Source: Pseudomonas sp. JUb42
GTDB lineage: Bacteria; Pseudomonadota; Gammaproteobacteria; Pseudomonadales; Pseudomonadaceae
Assembly: GCF_024807945.1 (NCBI RefSeq)
Contig: NZ_JANUFD010000012.1
Coordinates: forward strand, 174,947-238,946
Length of the DNA: 64,000 nt
Direction: 5' to 3'
The translations under genes were made by a program, and so were the position numbers. Under the pieces are notes generated by a model, which made no database searches, was not told the DNA's origin, and saw only the letters and a program-made list of their open reading frames with translations. Within the stretch, counting starts at the first letter, position 1; every line of letters begins with the position of its first letter. Below, piece after piece: positions 59,002 through 64,000 of this stretch.

Positions 59002-60267
59002 TCAGCGCAGCGCGAGCAGGGTGGCGTCCAGGCGTTCGAGCAGCAGATCGGCGTGTTCCCGGGCAAATACCAGGGGCGGGCGGATCTTGAGGATATTGGC
59101 CTTGGGGCCGGTGGCGCTGATCAGTACCTGGCGTTGGCGCATGCCGTTGACCACGGCGGCTGCGGCCTGGGTCGCCGGTGCCTGGGTGTGGCGATCGGTA
59201 ACCAGCTCGACGCCAATAAACAGCCCTTCGCCGCGAACGTCGCCAATAAGCTCATGACGCTCGGATAGTTCCAGCAGGCCCTGGCGCAGATAAGCACCGA
59301 CGTCGCGGGCATTGCCTTGCAGGTCCTGCTCGCGCAATACGTTGAGCACTGCCTGCGCGGCCTGGCACGACACCGGGTTGCCGCCGTAGGTATTGAAGTA
59401 ACGTTGCTGACGGCCGAACTGATCGAACAATGCTGAACGGCCGACCACACCCGCCACTGGATGACCGTTGCCCATGGGTTTGCCCAGAGTGACCAGGTCC
59501 GGTGTCACCACATCGCGCTGAAAGCCCCAGCGCTGCCCGCCAGTGCGACCGAAGCCCGGTTGCACTTCATCGGCGATATACAGGCCGCCGGCCTCGCGCA
59601 CGCATTGCGCAGCGGCGGCCAGTTCGCCAGTGGCCGGGCTGAACACGCCGTCGCTGGAGAAAATACTGTCCACCAGTAGCGCCGCAGGCTTGATGCCCTG
59701 GGCCTGCATGTCGGCCAAAGCAGCCTTTACGCTGGCGACGAAGTCGTTTTCCTTGCGATAGGAATCCGGTGCGTCCACCAATCGCACATGGGCCGCTGTC
59801 GGCAGGCCGGTGGCCAGGGACGGCGAGACCTCGGCCAGGGCGCTGGTCACGCCGTGATAGGCCCAGCGGGTCACCAGAATACCGGTGCCACCGCTATGGC
59901 AGCGGGCGATGCGCAGGGCCAGGTCATTGGCCTCGCTGCCGGTGCAGGTCATGGTCAGGTTGTTCAATTGCTCGGGGAATTCGCTGAGCAAATCTTCGGC
60001 GTAGTCGACGATGGATGGATGCAGGTAGCGGGTGTGGGTATTGAGCTGGGCGCTCTGTTCGGCGATGGCGCGCACCACAGCCGGGTGGCAATGACCGATG
60101 GAGGCGACATTGTTATAGGCATCGAGGTACGGCGTGTTGTCCTTGTCGTAGAGCCAGACACCCTCGCCACGCACCGGCGCGAAGGGTTCTTCATAGAACA
60201 GGCGATAGCTGGCGCCCAGGGCCTGTTGGCGGCGGGCGAGCAACTCAGCGGCGGTGGGCGAACTCAT
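59002..60267 (-). CDS. Class III PLP enzyme, probable O-phosphoamine phospho-lyase
   Basis: A 421-residue class III aminotransferase-fold enzyme: YDKDNTPYLDAYNNVASIGHCHPAVVRA, TMTCTGSEANDLALRIAR (PLP phosphate), YIADEVQPGFGRTG (Asp), and the PLP Lys in VTLGKPMGNGHPVAGVV. The last motif and AYNNVASIGHCHP are as in ethanolamine-phosphate and 5-phosphohydroxylysine phospho-lyases (AGXT2L group), which eliminate phosphate and ammonia to give an aldehyde. It overlaps the kinase gene upstream (ATGA, 60264-60267), which supports kinase-then-lyase action. GGAGG precedes the ATG. Confidence 0.83.
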   Translation of the reverse strand: MSSPTAAELLARRQQALGASYRLFYEEPFAPVRGEGVWLYDKDNTPYLDAYNNVASIGHCHPAVVRAIAEQSAQLNTHTRYLHPSIVDYAEDLLSEFPEQLNNLTMTCTGSEANDLALRIARCHSGGTGILVTRWAYHGVTSALAEVSPSLATGLPTAAHVRLVDAPDSYRKENDFVASVKAALADMQAQGIKPAALLVDSIFSSDGVFSPATGELAAAAQCVREAGGLYIADEVQPGFGRTGGQRWGFQRDVVTPDLVTLGKPMGNGHPVAGVVGRSALFDQFGRQQRYFNTYGGNPVSCQAAQAVLNVLREQDLQGNARDVGAYLRQGLLELSERHELIGDVRGEGLFIGVELVTDRHTQAPATQAAAAVVNGMRQRQVLISATGPKANILKIRPPLVFAREHADLLLERLDATLLALR

Positions 60268-61346
60268 AAAGCCTCCGGCGTGCAGGCGTTGATCAGGCTG
60301 TCGGTGAGCATGCCAGCGGGCATGGCGGTCAGGCATTGCAGGTTGCGCCAGGTGGTACTCAGGTTGCGCAACACATAGTCGCGGTTTTCCGGGTACAGGC
60401 TGGCACGCCACTGGGCGATGGTAATGGCCATGGCCATACGCAAGGTGATCAGGTCGCCGAGCACCGCCAATTCCTCGGTTTGTAGCGGGATGCGGGCGTT
60501 ATAGGCGGCAACGAAGGCCTTGATCAGCCACAGCGGATCACTGGCATCAGCGTCGACCTGATAGGACAGCGCCGTGCCCAGCTCGTTGATCAGCGGCGCA
60601 TGCAGGGCATCGCCAAAGTCGATGATCGCCGCGACCCGGCTGCCGGTCTCGCAATCGAGCATGACGTTATGGGGGTTGAGATCATTGTGGATCACCTGGG
60701 CGCGCAATCTGGCCAGTTGCGGTTTCACCTGCTGTTCGTGGTGGTCCAGCAAGGCCGATACCAAGGGCAATTGCTCGGCATCCAGACAGTGCATATAGGG
60801 CCTGACCCGCTCGGCATGGCCGACATCCCACAGCAGGTCGCGCTGGGCAGCGGGGTGATGGAAGTCTTTCAGCGCCAGGTTCACTTGCGCCAGGGTGCTG
60901 CCTAGTTCGTGCATCAGGGCCACGCTCGGTGTACCGAGATTTTGCGAGATACCGTCGAGATAGGTGACGGTGCGCAGGGTCAGATTCTGGCCCTGCACCA
61001 CGACCCTGGGTTCGAATTCGCCGCTGCGCGCCGCCAGCATCCGCGGCACCGGCAAGTGCGCGCCGTGACGCTCGATATGCAACAGCGCCTGGGTCTGGAA
61101 GCTGATGACGCTGGGGTCTTCGGCGGGGTTTATGAATTTCAGCACGAAGGCTTCACTGGCTGTACGCACCAGGAAATTCGCATCGCGCTCGCCATTGAGC
61201 AGCTTCAGCGTGCCTTCCAGGCCATAGGTTTGCCGGGCAATGTCCAGGGCCTTGAGGTGATCGATAGTCGGCGCCTGCGTGGTCATCAGCTCGGCGCAAC
61301 TGACAGCGGCCAATGCAGTCTCAGACATGCTGCCCACCGTTGACAT
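60264..61346 (-). CDS. Hydroxylysine-kinase-like phosphotransferase (APH fold)
   Basis: A 360-residue APH/choline-kinase fold protein. The catalytic loop is QVIHNDLNPHNVML (His-x-Asp...Asn), and the metal-binding AAIIDFGDALHAPLINELGTAL replaces the DFG. The N-terminal lobe has LKLLNGERDANFLVRT and AFVLKFINPAEDP with Lys. Such proteins phosphorylate hydroxyl groups of hydroxylysine, ethanolamine-like or homoserine-like compounds. It sits between an SDR and the PLP phospho-lyase. The ATG at 61346 has GGAG, and an internal ATG at 61328 is also possible; the first overlaps the SDR gene by 26 bases. Confidence 0.82.
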   Translation of the reverse strand: MSTVGSMSETALAAVSCAELMTTQAPTIDHLKALDIARQTYGLEGTLKLLNGERDANFLVRTASEAFVLKFINPAEDPSVISFQTQALLHIERHGAHLPVPRMLAARSGEFEPRVVVQGQNLTLRTVTYLDGISQNLGTPSVALMHELGSTLAQVNLALKDFHHPAAQRDLLWDVGHAERVRPYMHCLDAEQLPLVSALLDHHEQQVKPQLARLRAQVIHNDLNPHNVMLDCETGSRVAAIIDFGDALHAPLINELGTALSYQVDADASDPLWLIKAFVAAYNARIPLQTEELAVLGDLITLRMAMAITIAQWRASLYPENRDYVLRNLSTTWRNLQCLTAMPAGMLTDSLINACTPEAL

Positions 61347-62055
61347 GGATCTCCGCGCCGTTCACATACGAGGCGCCACTGGTGCACAGGAAATAGACCA
61401 GCGAGGCCACTTCCTCGGGCTTGCCGAGACGATGCATGGGCACCGAGCGCTCGACGATGTCGGCGGTGCCGGGGGACAGGATCGAGGTGTCGATCTCGCC
61501 CGGGGCAATGGCATTGACCCGTACGCCATGGGGGCCGAAGTCGTAGGCCATTTCCCGGGTCAGGGCGGAGAGGGCGGCCTTGGAGGTGGAGTAGGCGACC
61601 CCGGCGAAAGGATGCACCTTGGACCCGGCAATGGAGGTGACATTGATGATGCTGCCCTTGGCGGCTTTCAGTTCCTCGAACAGGCCTCGGGCCAACAGTG
61701 CGGTGGAGAACAGATTGACGTTGAACACCTTGATCCAGGTGGCGTAGTCGCTTTCCAGTACGCCCATGCGGCTGCCATTTGCGCCTTTGGGGGAGATACC
61801 GGCATTGTTCACCAAGGCATCGAGACGGCCGCCCAGCTTGTCCTTGATCGCCGCCATGCTGTCGCTGACGCTGTCGATATCTTCCAGATCCAGGTGGATA
61901 TGGTTGAGCAGACCCTCGGCCCAGGGGCATTCGGCGACCCAGTTCTGCCGCGAGGCGGTAAAGACTTCCCAGCCCGCCGCGTTGAAATGCTTGACGGTGG
62001 CATGACCGATGCCCCGGCTGGCGCCGGTCAGTAACAGCTTTTTCTTGTCGCCCAT
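61321..62055 (-). CDS. SDR-family oxidoreductase in the amino-alcohol cluster
   Basis: A 244-residue classical SDR: LLLTGASRGIGHATVKHFNAAG, ALVNNAGISPKG, and the catalytic NVTSIAGSKVHPFAGVAYSTSKAAL (Ser, Tyr, Lys), ending VNGAEIHVNGGQHV. The ATG at 62055 has GGAG; the longer frame reads through the operator. It is the first gene of the leftward SDR-kinase-lyase unit, 26 bases downstream of a GntR-type box. Its substrate is unknown; it could oxidise or reduce the amino-alcohol carbon chain. Confidence 0.88.
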   Translation of the reverse strand: MGDKKKLLLTGASRGIGHATVKHFNAAGWEVFTASRQNWVAECPWAEGLLNHIHLDLEDIDSVSDSMAAIKDKLGGRLDALVNNAGISPKGANGSRMGVLESDYATWIKVFNVNLFSTALLARGLFEELKAAKGSIINVTSIAGSKVHPFAGVAYSTSKAALSALTREMAYDFGPHGVRVNAIAPGEIDTSILSPGTADIVERSVPMHRLGKPEEVASLVYFLCTSGASYVNGAEIHVNGGQHV

Positions 62056-62080
62056 GATCGATCTCCATTGTTTTGAAGTT

Positions 62081-62090
62081 TGATGCATCA
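62081..62090. promoter_or_regulatory. GntR/FCD operator upstream of the SDR-kinase-lyase operon
   Basis: TGATGCATCA is a perfect 10-base palindrome followed by TGTTTTTT, as in the copy at 58833-58844 (followed by GTTTTT). It lies 26 bases before the SDR start. Confidence 0.7.
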
Positions 62091-62134
62091 TGTTTTTTAG
62101 CGGCGAGCCTGTCAATAGGCCAACCGCCAATCGG

Positions 62135-62815
62135 TTACTCGGTGAGGGTTTCCTGGCTCACGGCGATAAACTCCAGCATTTTCTGATTGCCGTCGAGGAT
62201 ATCGGTCTGAATGGCATGTTTGGCCGCTGGCGCATCCTTCTGCCGCAGGGCATCGAGGATTTCCTGATGGTGCTCAATGGCCATGGTTAGCGAGAAATGC
62301 GCATAGGCCTGGGCGATCAACGGCCCGGCGCGCATCCACAGGCTGTCCAGATAGCCGCGCAGCAGCGGCATGCGCGCGGCTTCGGCGATCAGGAAGTGGA
62401 ATTCACTGTTCAGGCGCAGGGCCAATGGCAAGTCATGCTGATCGATGGCCTGCAGGTTGAGCTGGATATTGGTCTCGATGCGCTTGAGATCGGCAGAGGT
62501 GGCGACCCGCGCGGCTGTTTCTGCGCCCAGGCCTTCCAGATTCAGGCGCAGGGTGCGGATTTCCAGGTAGGCGGCGCTGTCGAGCACCGGTACCCGGATG
62601 TCCTTGGGCGTCTTCAGCACCAGGGCCTTTTCCTTGGCCAGTTGCAGGATAGCGTCCCGCACCGGCGTGACACTGGTGCCCAGTTGCGCGGCCAATTCCC
62701 GAATACGCAGGCGATCATCGGGCTTGAGCCCGCCGGTGATCAGCGCATTGCGCAATTGCGCATAGACATTGCTGCCCAGGTAGGTGTGGGTAATGGCATC
62801 GAGGGGGTAGGACAT
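62135..62815 (-). CDS. GntR/FCD-family transcriptional regulator of the amine cluster
   Basis: A 226-residue regulator. The winged HTH (about 12-75) has SNVYAQLRNALITGGLKPDDRLRIRELAAQLGTSVTPVRDAILQL; the FCD domain (about 80-220) has NSEFHFLIAEAARMPLLRGYL and HHQEILDALRQKDA with metal-site His. Three matching boxes (58833, 62081, 62860) flank the importer, the enzyme operon and its own gene, so it probably represses all three. GGTGATCC precedes the ATG. Confidence 0.9.
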   Translation of the reverse strand: MSYPLDAITHTYLGSNVYAQLRNALITGGLKPDDRLRIRELAAQLGTSVTPVRDAILQLAKEKALVLKTPKDIRVPVLDSAAYLEIRTLRLNLEGLGAETAARVATSADLKRIETNIQLNLQAIDQHDLPLALRLNSEFHFLIAEAARMPLLRGYLDSLWMRAGPLIAQAYAHFSLTMAIEHHQEILDALRQKDAPAAKHAIQTDILDGNQKMLEFIAVSQETLTE

Positions 62816-62857
62816 GGATCACCGAGTGCATGGAGCCGTTTTGCCGGTGACTATACA

Positions 62858-62870
62858 ACATGATGCATTG
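62858..62870. promoter_or_regulatory. Third GntR-type box, upstream of the regulator gene
   Basis: ACATGATGCATTG shares TGATGCA with the other two boxes but its right half is imperfect. It lies 43 bases upstream of the regulator start, where autoregulation would act. Confidence 0.55.
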
Positions 62871-62926
62871 GCGGCTTTGGCGAAGATCGGGAAAAAGTGC
62901 GTGATGTTTTGGGTCTAAGCCTTGGT

Positions 62927-63727
62927 CTAGGTCCTGCGCAATTCACTGGGACTCACGCCCAACCGCTGCTTGAACACGGTCGCCATATGCGCCTGACTGG
63001 CAAAACCACAGGCCAGGGCGATATCGCTCAGGCTGCGCGCCGGATCGCGCAGCAGGTCACGGGCACGCTCCAGGCGGCGGTCGATCAGGTAGCTGTGGGG
63101 GCTTTTACCCAAGGTCTGTTTGCAGGCCCGGGTGAAAAAGCCTTCGGACAGGTCCAGCAACTGCGCCATGTCCTGCACGCTCAACGGCTCGCCCAATCCG
63201 GCATCGATAAATTCGTCGAGCAGGCGCAGGCGTTTGCCGGTCAGGGTGCCGAGGGGGGACGCGGCGGACAGCCGATCTGCGTTTGCCCGAGCGGCCAGTG
63301 CCAGGGCCCAATCCTGCCAGTCATCCGTTGCCGAAGGACGTAACAGGGCTGCACGCATGCGTTGCGCCAGGAGCATGGCCAGGGGGTCGATGCGGTTATT
63401 GAACGGCTGACCACCACTCAGCGTTGCGCTGTCGGTGCGTATCAGGCGCAGGTATTCACCGCCCTGGCTCGATGCGGAAAACACGTCGCAGCCCATGGGC
63501 ACAAAGGCCAGGCCATTGGGCGTGGCATCGAAGGGGCGAATGCGGTCGCTGCCAATGGCATGCACGCCGCGCTGGCTGTCGAAGGCAAAGCCGATGGCGG
63601 CCTGGCTGGCGATATAGCGAGCCTCGTAGGGCGCGCCGGGCAATAACTCGATCACCCACGGCCCGGCCTCGGCGCGGCGTACCGGTTCGCTGGGGGGCTG
63701 TGGAGGTAGTCGGGTTTGGCGAGTCAT
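62927..63727 (-). CDS. AraC-family transcriptional regulator
   Basis: A 266-residue regulator with an N-terminal sensing part (PWVIELLPGAPYEARYIASQAAIG, LAFVPMGCDVFSASSQGGEYLRL) and a C-terminal AraC double HTH (LSVQDMAQLLDLSEGFFTRACKQTLGKSPHSYLIDRRLERAR and LSDIALACGFASQAHMATVFKQRLGVSPSELRR). The start at 63727 is chosen because the text before it reads as REP DNA; an ATG at 63769 is possible, and neither has a strong ribosome site. No target is evident beyond the neighbouring leftward genes. Confidence 0.88.
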   Translation of the reverse strand: MTRQTRLPPQPPSEPVRRAEAGPWVIELLPGAPYEARYIASQAAIGFAFDSQRGVHAIGSDRIRPFDATPNGLAFVPMGCDVFSASSQGGEYLRLIRTDSATLSGGQPFNNRIDPLAMLLAQRMRAALLRPSATDDWQDWALALAARANADRLSAASPLGTLTGKRLRLLDEFIDAGLGEPLSVQDMAQLLDLSEGFFTRACKQTLGKSPHSYLIDRRLERARDLLRDPARSLSDIALACGFASQAHMATVFKQRLGVSPSELRRT

Positions 63728-63788
63728 AAGCGTTATCTTACTCAACAGATCTTGTCGTGTCCTTGCCATGAATTGAATCTGCAACCCC

Positions 63789-63840
63789 TGTAGGACCGGC
63801 TTTAGCCGGGAGGGCGTGCTCGCGGCTAAAGCCGCTTGTG
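63789..63840. repeat. REP-like inverted repeat, GGCTTTAGCCG type
   Basis: TGTAGGACCGGCTTTAGCCG and the later GCGGCTAAAGCCGC form an imperfect stem (about 63796-63835). This is a third class of Pseudomonas intergenic repeat in this window. Confidence 0.8.
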
Positions 63841-63872
63841 TCTGCAAGAAGAGTTAAAGTCATAGGTGAGAG

Positions 63873-63940
63873 GGGTGAATGGCAAGCTGATAAGCCGACG
63901 TGCCCTAGAGCACGGGTAGGAGCCTAGCTGCCATTCACCC
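63873..63940. other. 68-base structured element with 12-bp closing stem
   Basis: GGGTGAATGGCA (63873-63884) is exactly complementary to TGCCATTCACCC (63929-63940). Inside, GTGC-CCTAGA-GCAC (63900-63913) forms a second hairpin. This is a multi-stem architecture more like a structured RNA than a simple REP. No gene overlaps it; the remainder of the window (63941-64000) shows nothing I can identify. Confidence 0.5.
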
Positions 63941-64000
63941 TTCCACTCTGGCCCCAAAGCCCGAACAGTTGAATGAGCGCCAACTCGAACCAACAAGCGT

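Noticed and set aside
1..64000. CRISPR arrays
   Set aside because: No regularly spaced identical repeats with unique spacers were seen; repeats present are dispersed REP-type elements.

Overview
The window is a chromosomal segment of a Pseudomonas, probably of the fluorescens/putida plant-associated type. The evidence is high GC, an MvaT-family H-NS analogue, DUF1652, Pseudomonas-style REP/inverted-repeat elements, an AlgE-type RTX R-module protein, and rut, apiose and rhamnose catabolic loci. No rRNA, complete tRNA or CRISPR array was seen.

Layout. (1) 1-2.9 kb: end of a non-phosphorylative L-rhamnose locus (lactonase, mutarotase, RhaT symporter, rhamnose dehydrogenase). (2) 3.0-4.6 kb: divergent NmrA-like oxidoreductase and TetR regulator around an inverted-repeat operator. 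(3) 4.6-10.9 kb: a decayed mobile island with an XRE regulator, an MvaT-like silencer, a nuclease-like gene split at an A7 run, a helicase lacking its N-terminus, a phage-gene fragment and a lipoprotein. It is closed by the 3' half of a tRNA-Pro(GGG), a probable attachment site. (4) 11-17.3 kb: vapBC, DUF1652, a membrane protein, a diguanylate cyclase, an orphan acyl carrier protein, a lipoprotein and an R-module-only RTX protein.

(5) 17.6-32.3 kb: what looks like a complete D-apiose route. An ABC importer (25.0-29.4 kb, leftward) would bring the sugar in. ApsD oxidises it to the lactone, a lactonase split into two overlapping genes opens it, ApnO isomerises and oxidises D-apionate, OiaC decarboxylates to L-erythrulose, and LerK, LerI and DerI lead to D-erythrose-4-phosphate. 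A GntR/FCD regulator closes the locus. (6) 32.4-37.8 kb: a TonB-dependent siderophore receptor with a Fur-like promoter, then a membrane protein coupled to an unusual alpha/beta-hydrolase plus PEP-synthase-like fusion.

(7) 37.8-44.1 kb: rutR and rutABCDFG for pyrimidine breakdown, without rutE, behind a sigma-54-like promoter with RutR-like and NtrC-like sites. (8) 44.1-45.9 kb: FtrA/GlxA-type regulator, rhodanese and a small helical protein. (9) 46.3-54.4 kb: a pentitol-type operon (ABC importer, zinc dehydrogenase, FGGY kinase, xylulose-reductase-like SDR, LacI regulator) with a perfect 22-bp operator palindrome. (10) 54.4-63.7 kb: leftward cluster with a polyamine-type ABC importer, a class III PLP phospho-lyase-like enzyme, a hydroxylysine-kinase-like enzyme, an SDR, a GntR/FCD regulator with three matching operator copies, and an AraC regulator. 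The window ends in a REP hairpin and a 12-bp-armed structured element.

Functions are assigned by reading translated motifs and gene order. No database search was possible.
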